In this document: positions 9,383-18,945 of the stretch, one piece after another
Layout of the letters: each line of letters begins with the position of its first letter
How positions within the stretch are numbered: the stretch's first letter is position 1
Assembly: GCA_009668225.1 (NCBI GenBank)
Contig: WJYK01000003.1
Location: 124,001-188,000, forward strand
DNA length: 64,000 bases
Direction of reading: 5' to 3'
DNA from: Enterobacteriaceae bacterium RIT693
GTDB taxonomy: Bacteria > Pseudomonadota > Gammaproteobacteria > Enterobacterales > Enterobacteriaceae
Notes under the pieces: generated by a model
Told to the model about the DNA's origin: nothing
Databases searched by the model: none
What the model saw: the letters and a program-made list of their open reading frames with translations, nothing else
Position numbers and translations under genes: made by a program

Positions 9383-9928
9383 ATGACGGTGCAGCAGTCA
9401 AAAAGACGGCCATTAAGCCGCTATCTCAAAGATTTCAAACACACCCAGACACATTGTGCACATTGCAGTAAGCTGCTTGACCGCATCACGCTCACGCGCA
9501 GCGGGGTCATTATCAATAAAGCCACCATCGCTCAACTTGATACGCTTATTGACGAAGCCACGTGGCTTATCGAACAAAAAGAGTGGATGGCGCTGTGCCG
9601 TTTTTGTGGCGATTTGCATTGCAAAGAACAAAATAATTACTTCGATATTATTGGTTTCAAACAGTATTTGTTTGAGCAAACAGAAATGAGTCACGGGACG
9701 ATTCGCGAATACGTCGTTCGTCTACGCCGCCTTGGTAATCATTTGAGTGAGCACAAAGTCCCGCTTCCCGGTTCGCTGCAAGGCCTGCTGGATGAAACGC
9801 TGGACGCCTGGCTGCCTCGCACCAGCACGAATAATTACCGCATTGCGTTACGCAAATATTGGCAATTCCAGGTTCAGGGCCACGCGATCCCGCGCCAGGA
9901 AATTAGCGCAACCTCCGATATATACTAA
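9383..9928 (+). CDS. fliZ: Flagella regulator FliZ
   Basis: This 181-residue homologue of FliZ (183 in E. coli) shares the start RRPLSRYLKDFKH, two CxxC-like pairs (CAHC, and CRFCGDLHC) and the STNNYRIALRKYW segment. FliZ binds DNA at RpoS-type promoters and represses them, delaying biofilm and curli expression while flagella are made; in Salmonella it also raises FlhDC activity. Its central part resembles the core-binding fold of tyrosine recombinases but lacks a catalytic domain. It follows fliA in an operon. Confidence 0.95.
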   Translation: MTVQQSKRRPLSRYLKDFKHTQTHCAHCSKLLDRITLTRSGVIINKATIAQLDTLIDEATWLIEQKEWMALCRFCGDLHCKEQNNYFDIIGFKQYLFEQTEMSHGTIREYVVRLRRLGNHLSEHKVPLPGSLQGLLDETLDAWLPRTSTNNYRIALRKYWQFQVQGHAIPRQEISATSDIY

Positions 9929-9940
9929 ATTTGCATAAGT

Positions 9941-9983
9941 TGTAGCGGACTGGTTTTGATATATCCCGAACCGGCCCGCTACA
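9941..9983. repeat. Long imperfect inverted repeat between fliZ and tcyJ
   Basis: TGTAGCGG (9941-9948) pairs with CCGCTACA (9976-9983). After one mismatch the stem continues with CTGGTT/AACCGG, leaving a 13-nt loop. No T tract follows, so it is not a classical intrinsic terminator. It could stabilise the fliZ mRNA end or mark the boundary with tcyJ. Confidence 0.6.
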
Positions 9984-10012
9984 CTACAAAAAAGTAAATA
10001 ATCGGGGTAAAT

Positions 10013-10813
10013 ATGAAACTAGCAATGATAGGGCGTCAGGCGCTGATGGGCGTGCTGGCTGTGACGCTGGTAGCCGGTACAAGCATAAAAACCTTCGCGG
10101 CTGAAAATCTTCTCAATAAAGTGAAAGAGCGCGGCACGCTGCTGGTTGGACTGGAAGGAACTTATCCTCCGTTCAGCTTCCAGGGTGATGACGGCAAGCT
10201 GACCGGTTTTGAGGTTGAGTTTGCCGAGCAGCTGGCTCAGCACCTCGGCGTTAAAGCGGCACTGAAGCCTACCAAGTGGGACGGCATGCTGGCTTCTTTA
10301 GATTCCAAACGTATTGACGTGGTAATAAACCAAGTCACTATCTCTGAAGAGCGAAAGAAAAAATACGATTTCTCCACGCCTTACACTATTTCGGGTATTC
10401 AGGCGCTGGTGAAAAAAAGCAATGAAGGCGGAATTAAAACCGCAGCCGACCTGAAGGGTAAAAAAGTTGGTGTTGGCCTCGGCAGTAACTACGAGCAGTG
10501 GCTGCGTGAAAACGTGCCTGGCGTAGATATTCGCACCTATGATGATGACCCGACCAAATATCAGGACCTGCGCGTAGGCCGTATTGACGCTATTCTGGTC
10601 GATCGCCTGGCGGCGCTGGATCTGATTAAGAAAACCAACGACACGCTGGCGCTGGCCGGGAACGCATTCTCCCGCCAGGAAGCGGGAGTTGCGCTGCGTA
10701 AAGGCAATGAAGACCTGCTGAAAGCCATCGATACCGCGATTGCAGAGATGCAAAAAGATGGAACGCTTGCGAAGCTGTCCGATAAGTGGTTCGGCGCCGA
10801 CGTCACTAAGTAG
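10013..10813 (+). CDS. tcyJ: Cystine-binding periplasmic protein TcyJ (FliY)
   Basis: A family 3 solute-binding protein of 266 residues, equal in length to E. coli FliY/TcyJ and nearly identical over long stretches (LLVGLEGTYPPFSFQGDDG, RIDVVINQVTIS). The N-terminus is a signal peptide with a likely cut after TFA. It captures cystine in the periplasm and delivers it to the TcyL/TcyN importer encoded just downstream, next to the D-cysteine desulfhydrase. A strong terminator follows, so the importer genes need read-through or their own promoter. Confidence 0.97.
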   Translation: MKLAMIGRQALMGVLAVTLVAGTSIKTFAAENLLNKVKERGTLLVGLEGTYPPFSFQGDDGKLTGFEVEFAEQLAQHLGVKAALKPTKWDGMLASLDSKRIDVVINQVTISEERKKKYDFSTPYTISGIQALVKKSNEGGIKTAADLKGKKVGVGLGSNYEQWLRENVPGVDIRTYDDDPTKYQDLRVGRIDAILVDRLAALDLIKKTNDTLALAGNAFSRQEAGVALRKGNEDLLKAIDTAIAEMQKDGTLAKLSDKWFGADVTK

Positions 10814-10830
10814 CGATGCTGAAAAGTAAA

Positions 10831-10856
10831 AAGGTGCTGATTTCAGCACCTTTTTT
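10831..10856 (+). terminator. Intrinsic terminator after tcyJ
   Basis: AAGGTGCTG pairs with CAGCACCTT around a 4-nt ATTT loop and runs into six Ts. Strong rho-independent terminator. Confidence 0.9.
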
Positions 10857-10935
10857 ATTTGATCTTCCGGCGGCAAATAAAATAGTTTGTCTGGTGCATA
10901 ATAAAACTAAATATTGACGCGGCTCAGGAGGCCTT

Positions 10936-11922
10936 ATGTCACTGCATCACTTAACGCGTTTCCCGCGGCTGGAGTTTATCGGAGCACCCACGCCGCTGGA
11001 GTATCTGCCGCGTTTCTCCGACTATCTCGGACGTGAAATCTACATTAAACGCGACGATGTGACACCCATGGCGATGGGGGGAAATAAACTGCGTAAGCTG
11101 GAGTTTCTGGCGGCCGATGCGCTGCGGGAAGGGGCCGATACGCTGGTCACCGCTGGCGCTATTCAGTCGAACCATGTTCGCCAGACGGCCGCGGTTGCCG
11201 CGAAGCTTGGGCTGCATTGCGTGGCGTTGCTTGAGAACCCTATAGGCACCCGCGCCGCTAACTACCTGACCAACGGTAATCGCCTGCTGCTCGATCTGCT
11301 TAACGCTGAAGTCGAAATGTGTGAGGCGCTAAATGCGCCGGATAAACAGCTTGAAGCGGTCGCTACGCGTCTGGAAGCGCAGGGTTTCCGGCCTTATGTG
11401 ATTCCGGTGGGCGGGTCCAACGCGCTGGGTGCGCTGGGCTATGTCGAAAGCGCGCTGGAAATTGCCCAGCAGTGTGAAGATGCGGTGAGCTTGTCATCGG
11501 TCGTGGTGGCCTCTGGCAGCGCAGGAACCCACGCCGGCCTGGCGGTGGGCCTTGAGCAGTTGATGCCGGATGTTGAACTGATTGGCGTGACGGTTTCCAG
11601 AACTGTTGCGCAGCAAAAGCCAAAAGTTGTTGCTCTGCAGCAGGCGGTAGCCCAGTCACTCGAGGTCAGCGCAACCAGCGATATCATCCTCTGGGACGAC
11701 TATTTCGCCCCAGGCTACGGTACGCCGAACGATGAAGGGATGGAGGCGGTAAAACTGCTCGCCAGGCTGGAAGGGATCCTGCTCGATCCCGTTTATACCG
11801 GCAAAGCGATGGCCGGGCTTATCGACGGCATAGCACAAAAGAGATTTAAAGATCAGGGTCCCATTGCCTTTATTCATACCGGCGGCGCACCGGCTCTGTT
11901 TGCCTACCATCCGCATCTTTAG
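10936..11922 (+). CDS. dcyD: D-cysteine desulfhydrase
   Basis: A 328-residue PLP enzyme of the ACC deaminase/tryptophan synthase beta fold, same length as E. coli Dcy[14 protein letters not shown] carries the PLP lysine (about K51); [15 protein letters not shown] and the C-terminal [14 protein letters not shown] are family hallmarks. It splits D-cysteine into pyruvate, sulfide and ammonia, giving sulfur and protecting from D-cysteine. CAGGAGG stands just before the ATG. It sits between the cystine-binding protein and the membrane and ATPase parts of the importer, with tcyL 31 nt downstream. Confidence 0.96.
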   Translation: MSLHHLTRFPRLEFIGAPTPLEYLPRFSDYLGREIYIKRDDVTPMAMGGNKLRKLEFLAADALREGADTLVTAGAIQSNHVRQTAAVAAKLGLHCVALLENPIGTRAANYLTNGNRLLLDLLNAEVEMCEALNAPDKQLEAVATRLEAQGFRPYVIPVGGSNALGALGYVESALEIAQQCEDAVSLSSVVVASGSAGTHAGLAVGLEQLMPDVELIGVTVSRTVAQQKPKVVALQQAVAQSLEVSATSDIILWDDYFAPGYGTPNDEGMEAVKLLARLEGILLDPVYTGKAMAGLIDGIAQKRFKDQGPIAFIHTGGAPALFAYHPHL

Positions 11923-11953
11923 CGGACCAAACCGTTACTAATCAGGGTTTATA

Positions 11954-12622
11954 ATGCAAGAAAGCCTGCAACTGGTGCTGGACTCAGCACCCTATCTGCT
12001 TAAAGGCGCAGTCTTTACGCTGCAGCTGAGTATCGGCGGAATGTTTTTCGGCCTGATCCTCGGCTTTATGCTGGCGCTGATGCGCCTGTCGTCGTTTTTA
12101 CCGTTTTCTCTGCTGTCGCGTTTTTATGTTTCCATTTTTCGCGGTACGCCGTTAATCGCCCAGCTCTTTATGATTTATTACGGGCTACCGCAGTTTGGTA
12201 TTGAGCTGGATCCGATCCCGTCCGCGATGATCGGCCTGTCGTTAAATACGGCGGCATACGCCTCCGAAACGCTGCGCGCAGCTATCTCTTCTATCGACAA
12301 AGGGCAGTGGGAAGCGGCTGCGAGCATCGGTATGACGCGCTGGCAGGCGCTGCGCAGGGCTATTTTGCCGCAGTCTGCACGCGTGGCGCTGCCGCCGCTC
12401 GGAAACAGCTTCATCAGCCTGGTGAAAGACACGTCTTTGGCGGCCACCATCCAGGTGCCTGAGCTGTTCCGCCAGGCGCAGTTGATTACGTCGCGCACGC
12501 TGGAAGTCTTTACCATGTATCTCGCCGCCTCGCTGGTGTACTGGGTGATGGCGACGGTGCTCTCCACGCTGCAAAATTACTTCGAAAATCAGCTTAATCG
12601 CCAGGACAGGGAGCCGAAATGA
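11954..12622 (+). CDS. tcyL: Cystine ABC transporter permease TcyL
   Basis: A 222-residue polar amino-acid ABC permease (YecS/TcyL). It has about five hydrophobic segments and the cytoplasmic EAA loop (EAAASIGMTRWQALRRAILP) that docks on the ATPase. With TcyJ and TcyN it imports cystine and related compounds. Its stop codon overlaps the start of tcyN (ATGA), so the two are translationally coupled. Confidence 0.96.
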   Translation: MQESLQLVLDSAPYLLKGAVFTLQLSIGGMFFGLILGFMLALMRLSSFLPFSLLSRFYVSIFRGTPLIAQLFMIYYGLPQFGIELDPIPSAMIGLSLNTAAYASETLRAAISSIDKGQWEAAASIGMTRWQALRRAILPQSARVALPPLGNSFISLVKDTSLAATIQVPELFRQAQLITSRTLEVFTMYLAASLVYWVMATVLSTLQNYFENQLNRQDREPK

Positions 12623-13371
12623 GCGCCATTGACGTAAAAAAACTGGTGAAAAAATTCCACGGTCAGACGGTGCTGCACGGCATTGACCTTGACGTCAAAC
12701 CGGGAGAGGTTGTGGCGATTATTGGTCCCAGCGGGTCCGGCAAAACGACGTTGTTGCGCAGCATAAACCTGCTTGAAGAGCCGGAGAGCGGCACCATTCA
12801 GGTCGGGAATATCACGATTGATGCCGGGAAGTCGCTGGCAAAGCAGAAAGAAAAAATCCGGGCACTGCGACAGCAGGTCGGCTTTGTGTTTCAGAACTTC
12901 AATTTGTTTCCGCACCGCACGGTGCTGGAAAACATTATTGAAGGCCCGGTCATCGTTAAGGGGGAGCCGAAAGAAGAAGCCATTGCCCGGGCGCGAGAGC
13001 TGCTGGTGAAGGTGGGGCTCAGCGGGAAAGAATCCAGCTACCCACGTCGCCTGTCCGGCGGGCAGCAGCAGCGTGTGGCGATTGCCCGGGCGCTGGCAAT
13101 GCGCCCGGAGGTTATTCTGTTTGATGAACCCACGTCGGCGCTGGATCCTGAGCTGGTGGGGGAAGTGCTGAACACGATTCGCCAGCTGGCGCAGGAGAAG
13201 CGCACCATGGTTATTGTGACGCACGAGATGAGTTTTGCACGTGACGTTGCAGACAGGGCTATTTTCATGGATCAGGGAAAGATCGTGGAACAGGGGCCGG
13301 CAAAAGCGCTTTTTGCTCATCCACAGCAGCCGCGCACTCGTCAATTCCTGGAGAAGTTCCTGACGCAATAA
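12619..13371 (+). CDS. tcyN: Cystine ABC transporter ATP-binding protein TcyN
   Basis: A 250-residue ABC ATPase (YecC/TcyN). The Walker A motif GPSGSGKTT is at residues 36-44, then the Q-loop VFQNFNLFPH, signature LSGGQQQR, Walker B VILFDEPTSALD and the switch histidine in IVTHEM. It powers cystine import with TcyL and TcyJ. It overlaps tcyL by 4 nt and is followed directly by a hairpin terminator. Confidence 0.97.
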   Translation: MSAIDVKKLVKKFHGQTVLHGIDLDVKPGEVVAIIGPSGSGKTTLLRSINLLEEPESGTIQVGNITIDAGKSLAKQKEKIRALRQQVGFVFQNFNLFPHRTVLENIIEGPVIVKGEPKEEAIARARELLVKVGLSGKESSYPRRLSGGQQQRVAIARALAMRPEVILFDEPTSALDPELVGEVLNTIRQLAQEKRTMVIVTHEMSFARDVADRAIFMDQGKIVEQGPAKALFAHPQQPRTRQFLEKFLTQ

Positions 13372-13373
13372 AC

Positions 13374-13388
13374 GCCCCTTTCAGGGGC
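13374..13388. terminator. Short hairpin between convergent tcyN and CoA-transferase genes
   Basis: GCCCCT and AGGGGC form a 6-bp stem with a 3-nt loop, placed 3 nt after the tcyN stop and 5 nt from the end of the opposite gene. The T tract is minimal on both strands; it probably serves both. Confidence 0.6.
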
Positions 13389-13392
13389 TATT

Positions 13393-14754
13393 TCACCACC
13401 AGGCTGCCGTGGCTGAACCGAGTGCTGCCGGTGGTGTTTCCCAGGTAACCGGTGTACCTGCCAGCATGAGCGGAAACTTCAACCGGTTTGCTGGCCCAAA
13501 TTCGGACCACTCGATAAGCGGCTGGAAATCATGACGATCGATCGCCGCAAGGGATGTAGGCTCTCCGGCCGGGTGAGCCATTAATAAGGCGGCCGTGCGG
13601 GCGAGCGACAGTCGGGCGCTGTAGCCTCGATGCTGTTCATGCCTTACCTTTAATCCTTTTAGCACCGCCGCGGCCATGAGATAGCCCGTTGCATGATCCA
13701 GTGCCTGGACGGGAAGCGGGTGAGGGCGTTCGGCTTGCTTCCAGCGCTGTCCAGCCTCGGCAATGCCGCTGGACATTTGTACCAGGCTGTCGAAGCCTCT
13801 TTTATTACGCCACGGCCCACGCCATCCCCAGGCGTTAAGTGAAACGTCTACCAACCCAGGGGAAAGTATCTGCCGGGTTTCGGCATCAAACCCTAACGCG
13901 TCCAGGGCATCCGCGCGGTAGCCGTGAACCAGGACATCTGCCCCGGCGAGCAAGGTTTTGAACAGCTCTCTGCCCGCCGAAGATTTGAGGTCGAGCCTGG
14001 CGCAACGTTTACCGAGCGTTATCTCCTCGACAAGCGTTGGTTCTTCCCATCCGGGAGGATCCAGTCGCAATACCTTAGCACCAAGTCCTGCAAGAAAGCG
14101 TGTGGCGACCGGCCCGGCAATAATTCGGGTAAGATCCAATACCCGAACACCCGCCAGCGGACGAGCGGGCGGCAGAGCGTATGCCGGGGAAGGGGCTTCA
14201 GCATGATACTGCTGCCAGAATAACGGCTCCGCCGCGACGGTTTTACCGTGTGGATGCGCCAGCCATTCGTCGTGTTTCAACATTGCGGCAGCGCACCCGC
14301 CCGCAGAAACGACCGCGTCTTCAAGCTCGATTTTGCCCCAGTCGGCCACGCGCTGCGCAAGCTCGGATTTGTCTTTGCTGATACCCAGAACGTGCTCCAT
14401 CGCCAGCCGATGATGCCGTGCGTTGGTATGCAGACGGATCCAGCCATCACGCGTAGCGTAATCCCCGGCGAATTCATCCCATAGCGCTGCAGATGGGCGA
14501 TTGAGGGGGAAATGGCTTGCTGAAAACCAGTACGATGCCAGTCTTTGGTCTACGGAGAGAGGGGCATTCTGGCGAGACAGCAGCGCCTGAAGCGCAATGC
14601 CCGCGCTAGCCATGCTCGCCGTTGCGAGCCCGGTGACGGGAAAGCAGGCGTCGAGTTCGCCTTCGCGACGGACGGTTATCTGCCGCAAGGGCTCGCTAAG
14701 CTCCAGATCCTGAATCATTGCGGCAAGAAGCGCGGAAAACGAGAGGTTAACCAT
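13393..14754 (-). CDS. Class III CoA-transferase (CaiB/BaiF family)
   Basis: A 453-residue member of the formyl-CoA/carnitine CoA-transferase family. The C-terminal part holds the signature LAGVRVLDLTRIIAGPVATRFLAGLGA, and GFDSLVQMSSGIA contains the expected catalytic Asp. The N-terminal 190 residues are a second, degenerate half. The start at 14754 is favoured over an upstream in-frame codon (14817) because GGAG lies 6 nt before it. Substrate and pathway are not evident. It is divergent from sdiA with a 153-nt shared upstream region, and is not part of this region in E. coli K-12. Confidence 0.85.
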   Translation of the reverse strand: MVNLSFSALLAAMIQDLELSEPLRQITVRREGELDACFPVTGLATASMASAGIALQALLSRQNAPLSVDQRLASYWFSASHFPLNRPSAALWDEFAGDYATRDGWIRLHTNARHHRLAMEHVLGISKDKSELAQRVADWGKIELEDAVVSAGGCAAAMLKHDEWLAHPHGKTVAAEPLFWQQYHAEAPSPAYALPPARPLAGVRVLDLTRIIAGPVATRFLAGLGAKVLRLDPPGWEEPTLVEEITLGKRCARLDLKSSAGRELFKTLLAGADVLVHGYRADALDALGFDAETRQILSPGLVDVSLNAWGWRGPWRNKRGFDSLVQMSSGIAEAGQRWKQAERPHPLPVQALDHATGYLMAAAVLKGLKVRHEQHRGYSARLSLARTAALLMAHPAGEPTSLAAIDRHDFQPLIEWSEFGPANRLKFPLMLAGTPVTWETPPAALGSATAAWW

Positions 14755-14907
14755 ACTGAGCTCCAGTAAATTTTTCCTGACATATGTTAAAACCGAATAA
14801 TTATGGCGGAAAAGCAATAAATCTCATCAATTACTTTAATAAATGTGTTAGCTTATTACAGTCTATTAATGAATACTTTTTTAGCGCCAGGAGAAACGCC
14901 AGATATA

Positions 14908-15630
14908 ATGCTGGAACGTGACTTTTTTAGCTGGCGACGGGAAGCCCTCGAACTTTTCCTGTCAATTACTGAAGCCAGCGAATTACAAACTTTAGTTCAA
15001 CAACAAACTCAATGCCTGGAATTTGATTATTTCTCGCTGTGTGTTCGGCACCCCGTGCCTTTTACACGGCCCAAATTATCATTGCAAAGTTCTTATCCGC
15101 AAAAATGGCTGGAGTGGTACGTCACAGAAAATTACTTTGCTATCGACCCGGTATTGAAACAGTCTAATTTCATGCGCGGTGAAATAATCTGGAGTGACGC
15201 ATTATTTGCCGAGTCTCGTGAACTTTGGGACGCTGCGCGCGACCATGGTTTGGCTGCGGGAAGAACGTATTGCGTGATGGCGTCGAATCGCGCGGCGGGC
15301 TTCCTGTCCGTGTCCCGCTCAAACGTGCGTTCAGACATTCTGCCGGAGGACGAGCTGGGACTGCGTATTAGTTACCTTGCCGAGCTGAGTTTATCTACGT
15401 TGAGCCGGCTTGAAGACCCGTCAATGGAAATGATGGATATGAGGCTTAGCAAGCGTGAACGCGAAATCCTGCAGTGGACGGGAGAAGGCAAAACGTCAGC
15501 GGAAATTGCAATTATACTGTCCATTTCTGAGAACACGGTGAACTTTCACCAGAAGAATATGCAGAAGAAATTTAATGCGCCAAACAAGACGCAAATAGCG
15601 TGTTACGCGGCAGCAATGGGGATTATCTGA
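14908..15630 (+). CDS. sdiA: LuxR-type acyl-homoserine lactone receptor SdiA
   Basis: Starting at 14908 gives 240 residues, exactly the length of E. coli SdiA, and aligns MLERDFFSWRR with its N-terminus. In-frame starts further upstream (14845, 14869) lack support. AGGAG is 14 nt before this ATG, which is long, so the start is fairly but not fully certain. The N-terminal domain binds AHL signals (YDYFSLCVRHPVPFTRP-like block, IDPVL, W and D pocket residues). The C-terminus is a GerE/LuxR helix-turn-helix (LSKREREILQWTGEGKTSAE...ISENTVNFH). It senses AHLs made by other bacteria and activates, among others, uvrY. Confidence 0.95.
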   Translation: MLERDFFSWRREALELFLSITEASELQTLVQQQTQCLEFDYFSLCVRHPVPFTRPKLSLQSSYPQKWLEWYVTENYFAIDPVLKQSNFMRGEIIWSDALFAESRELWDAARDHGLAAGRTYCVMASNRAAGFLSVSRSNVRSDILPEDELGLRISYLAELSLSTLSRLEDPSMEMMDMRLSKREREILQWTGEGKTSAEIAIILSISENTVNFHQKNMQKKFNAPNKTQIACYAAAMGII

Positions 15631-15648
15631 GTCTGAAAAGAGGATATT

Positions 15649-15690
15649 CCGTCAGACACTGACGGCTGGCGAAACAGGTTTCTGCCAGCC
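15649..15690. terminator. Two adjacent hairpins between sdiA and yecF
   Basis: CCGTCAG-ACA-CTGACGG (15649-15665) abuts GGCTGGC/GCCAGCC (15664-15690, 13-nt loop), sharing two bases. They lie between convergent genes and probably end both transcripts, though neither has a clear T tract. Confidence 0.5.
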
Positions 15691-15698
15691 GCCCCGGC

Positions 15699-15923
15699 TT
15701 ATTGACGGTAAGCCTGTTTAATTTGCTTAACGGTGTTGCAGAATACTTCAGCCTGAGACTGGTCTTCCAGTTGAGCGATTTGCTTTTCCATTTTCAGGAT
15801 AACGCGGCCCGCATCAGCCTGGCCCATAGCCTGAAGCATCAGGGTTAGCAGCGTTTTCAGACAGGTGACTTCTTGTGCCAGTTCGCTGGTGTTTTCGGCG
15901 GTGGAAAAAACAGGAGTGCTCAT
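15699..15923 (-). CDS. yecF: DUF2594 protein YecF
   Basis: A 74-residue acidic protein, same length as E. coli YecF and matching over most of it ([25 protein letters not shown]). It is predicted helical and cytoplasmic. Function unknown. Its conserved place next to sdiA and uvrY is the main context. Confidence 0.93.
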   Translation of the reverse strand: MSTPVFSTAENTSELAQEVTCLKTLLTLMLQAMGQADAGRVILKMEKQIAQLEDQSQAEVFCNTVKQIKQAYRQ

Positions 15924-16406
15924 TTACTTTCCTCAATGCTTAGTTAGTACGCTGCCATTATGCACAGTGATATTCATAAGGCGGCGGAGTATAGCATAAC
16001 ATTCAGTAAAATTATTCATGTTAAGGCAGGGCGGATGCGCGCGGGTGTTTACGGTAATAAACGATACCCCTCGGGGGGTTATTAGTCGCGGTGAGGGTAG
16101 TGGTTAAAAACATTTTGTTTCGTTCTCGTTTAACTAACGTTAAATAAAGCGGAGCAATTAGTTTTTTATTCTTGTCAGGGCAGCATTTCGGTAATTAGCT
16201 GTTTTTTAATCAGAGGATAATAGGGGCTTTGTCGATTCTAAAATGTTGATGCGTACCGCAGACTCCCTCCCGAAAGTAAAGATATATTCTCCTTTTTAGT
16301 TAGCACGGCGTGCTTACTGCAATTTGGATTTTAATGTTGCCCGAAAAACGTTAATATATGACCAATTAGCTATCAGCAGCGTTATCCCTTTCTGGAGAAT
16401 AGCCCT
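15924..16406. other. Long intergenic region upstream of uvrY
   Basis: No gene is visible in 483 nt. It carries the yecF promoter on one side and the uvrY leader on the other. Visible structures are ACCCC-TCGG-GGGGT (16066-16079), a short stable hairpin, and AGCACG-G-CGTGCT (16302-16314), a 13-bp palindrome about 95 nt before uvrY that could be an operator. I could not place an SdiA or LexA site with confidence. Confidence 0.5.
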
Positions 16407-17063
16407 TTGATCAACGTTCTTCTTGTTGATGACCACGAACTGGTGCGCGCAGGGATACGACGCATTCTGGAAGAGATTAAAGGCATCAAAGTCTCGGGTG
16501 AAGTGAACTGCGGTGAGGACGCCATTAAATGGTGCCGCAGCAACCCGGTCGATGTCGTGTTAATGGATATGAATATGCCGGGGATCGGCGGGCTGGAAGC
16601 CACCCGTAAAATTGCCCGTTACTCTTCAGATATCAAAGTCATCATGTTGACTATCCATACGGAGAACCCGCTGCCTGCCAAAGTGATGCAGGCCGGTGCG
16701 GCGGGTTATCTGAGCAAAGGTGCCGCTCCACAGGACGTGGTGAACGCTATTCGCTCCGTCAATGCGGGGCAGCGTTACATCGCCTCTGACATTGCCCAGC
16801 AGATGGCCCTGAGCCAGATTGAACCAGAGGCGGAATCGCCCTTTGCCAGTTTGTCTGAGCGTGAATTACAGATTATGCTGATGATCACCAAAGGCCAGAA
16901 GGTCAACGAGATCTCTGAGCAGCTTAATCTCAGCCCTAAAACGGTGAACAGCTATCGCTATCGGATGTTTAGTAAACTGAATATCAGCGGTGATGTTGAG
17001 CTGACGCACCTGGCGATTCGCCACGGGTTATTCAACGCGGAGACGTTAATCAGTAGTGAGTGA
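16407..17063 (+). CDS. uvrY: Response regulator UvrY
   Basis: A 218-residue NarL/FixJ-type regulator. It starts with TTG, as in E. coli, with GGAGAA about 9 nt upstream. The receiver domain has the acidic pair DD (8-9), phosphoacceptor D54 (VLMDMNMPG) and K in LSKG. The LuxR-type helix-turn-helix covers the last 65 residues ([22 protein letters not shown]). Phosphorylated by BarA, it activates the CsrB/CsrC small RNAs that titrate CsrA and thereby affects motility, biofilm and carbon flux. It overlaps uvrC by 8 nt. Confidence 0.97.
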   Translation: MINVLLVDDHELVRAGIRRILEEIKGIKVSGEVNCGEDAIKWCRSNPVDVVLMDMNMPGIGGLEATRKIARYSSDIKVIMLTIHTENPLPAKVMQAGAAGYLSKGAAPQDVVNAIRSVNAGQRYIASDIAQQMALSQIEPEAESPFASLSERELQIMLMITKGQKVNEISEQLNLSPKTVNSYRYRMFSKLNISGDVELTHLAIRHGLFNAETLISSE

Positions 17064-18888
17064 GACCTTTGATTCCCGGGCTTTTCTCAAGACGGTGACC
17101 AGCAAGCCCGGCGTCTACCGTATGTACGATGCCGGCAGCACGGTTATCTACGTCGGCAAAGCCAAAGACCTAAAAAAGCGCCTGTCTAGCTACTTCCGCG
17201 CGAATCTGGCGAGCCGCAAAACCGAGGCGCTGGTGGCGTTGATCCACCATATTGACGTCACGGTTACCCACACGGAAACCGAAGCGCTGCTGCTTGAGCA
17301 TAATTACATTAAGCTCTATCAGCCGCGTTATAACGTTTTGCTGCGTGACGACAAATCCTATCCTTTTATTTTCCTGAGCGCAGACAGCCACCCGCGCCTG
17401 GCGATGCATCGCGGTGCTAAGCACGCGAAGGGCGAATATTTTGGTCCGTTCCCTAACGGTTACGCCGTGCGTGAAACGCTGGCGTTGCTGCAAAAGGTGT
17501 TCCCGATTCGCCAGTGTGAAAACAGCGTTTATCGCAACCGCTCACGGCCTTGCCTCCAGTATCAAATCGGGCGTTGCCTTGGCCCTTGCGTATCCGGTCT
17601 GGTCACGGAAGAGGACTATGCTCGCCAGGTCGACTATGTCCGCCTGTTTCTGGCCGGTAAGGACGATCAGGTTCTGACTCAGCTTATCTCTCGCATGGAA
17701 CAAGCCAGCCAAAACCTGGAGTTTGAAGAGGCCGCCAGGATCCGCGATCAGATTCAGGCGGTGAGACGTATTACCGAGAAACAGTTTGTTTCCAATACCG
17801 GCGACGATCTTGATGTCATTGGCGTATCGTTTGATGCCGGTATGGCCTGCGTGCACGTGCTGTTTATTCGTCAGGGGAAAGTGCTTGGTAGCCGCAGCTA
17901 CTTCCCTAAAGTCCCGGCAGGCACCGAGCTGAGCGAAGTCGTCGAAACATTTGTTGGTCAGTTCTATTTGCAGGGCAGCCAGATGCGCACGCTGCCCTCA
18001 GAAATCCTGCTCGATTTTGCGCTGGCGGACAAATCGCTGCTGGCCGACTCACTCAGCGAACTGGCGGGACGCAAAGTGAATGTGCAAACCAAACCGCGGG
18101 GTGACCGTGCGCGTTACCTGAAGCTTGCGCGTACCAATGCGGCAACAGCGCTGGTGACCAGGCTTTCCCAGCAGTCAACCATTCAGCAGCGGCTGAAAGC
18201 GCTTGCAGAGGTGCTGAAGCTGCCTGAAGTGAAGCGTATGGAGTGCTTTGATATCAGCCATACGATGGGGGAACAAACCGTGGCTTCCTGCGTCGTCTTT
18301 GACGGCAATGGTCCGCTTCGTTCGGAGTACCGACGCTACAACATTACCGGCATTACGCCGGGTGATGATTATGCCGCGATGAACCAGGTACTGCGCCGCC
18401 GCTACGGTAAAGCAATAGAAGAAAGCAAAATACCTGACGTGATTCTGATCGACGGCGGGAAGGGGCAACTGGGGCAGGCGAAGACCGTGTTTGCCGAGTT
18501 GGATGTCTCCTGGGATAAGCACCATCCTTTGTTGCTCGGCGTAGCGAAAGGCAGCGATCGTAAGGCGGGACTTGAGACGCTGTTCTTTGAGCCGGAAGGC
18601 GAGGGATTCTCTTTACCACCGGATTCGCCGGCGTTGCACGTGATTCAGCATATCCGTGATGACTCGCACGATCATGCGATATCCGGGCACCGTAAAAAAC
18701 GTGCTAAGGTAAAAAGTACCAGTTCGCTGGAAACTATCGAAGGGATCGGCCCAAAACGCCGCCAGATGTTGTTGAAGTATATGGGCGGATTGCAACCGTT
18801 AATCAACGCGTCCATTGAAGAAATAGCAAAAGTGCCGGGCATCTCGCAGGCATTGGCAGAAAAGATCTACTACTCGTTGAAACATTAA
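17056..18888 (+). CDS. uvrC: UvrABC excinuclease subunit C
   Basis: A 610-residue protein, same length as E. coli UvrC, GTG start inside the end of uvrY. In order: N-terminal GIY-YIG nuclease ([26 protein letters not shown]) for the 3' incision, a Cys-rich stretch ([13 protein letters not shown]), UVR domain near residues 200-240 that binds UvrB, the RNase H-like nuclease for the 5' incision ([17 protein letters not shown]) and two C-terminal helix-hairpin-helix motifs ([22 protein letters not shown]). Part of nucleotide excision repair. Confidence 0.98.
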   Translation: MSETFDSRAFLKTVTSKPGVYRMYDAGSTVIYVGKAKDLKKRLSSYFRANLASRKTEALVALIHHIDVTVTHTETEALLLEHNYIKLYQPRYNVLLRDDKSYPFIFLSADSHPRLAMHRGAKHAKGEYFGPFPNGYAVRETLALLQKVFPIRQCENSVYRNRSRPCLQYQIGRCLGPCVSGLVTEEDYARQVDYVRLFLAGKDDQVLTQLISRMEQASQNLEFEEAARIRDQIQAVRRITEKQFVSNTGDDLDVIGVSFDAGMACVHVLFIRQGKVLGSRSYFPKVPAGTELSEVVETFVGQFYLQGSQMRTLPSEILLDFALADKSLLADSLSELAGRKVNVQTKPRGDRARYLKLARTNAATALVTRLSQQSTIQQRLKALAEVLKLPEVKRMECFDISHTMGEQTVASCVVFDGNGPLRSEYRRYNITGITPGDDYAAMNQVLRRRYGKAIEESKIPDVILIDGGKGQLGQAKTVFAELDVSWDKHHPLLLGVAKGSDRKAGLETLFFEPEGEGFSLPPDSPALHVIQHIRDDSHDHAISGHRKKRAKVKSTSSLETIEGIGPKRRQMLLKYMGGLQPLINASIEEIAKVPGISQALAEKIYYSLKH

Positions 18889-18945
18889 GGGCTCTGTAGC
18901 AACATAGAGACAATTTCCACTTATGACAGATAGTTAACCGGCACT

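Noticed and set aside
12589-13368. A 259-codon minus-strand frame opposite tcyN
   Set aside because: It mirrors tcyN almost exactly, has no family and no ribosome site; tcyN has all ABC motifs.
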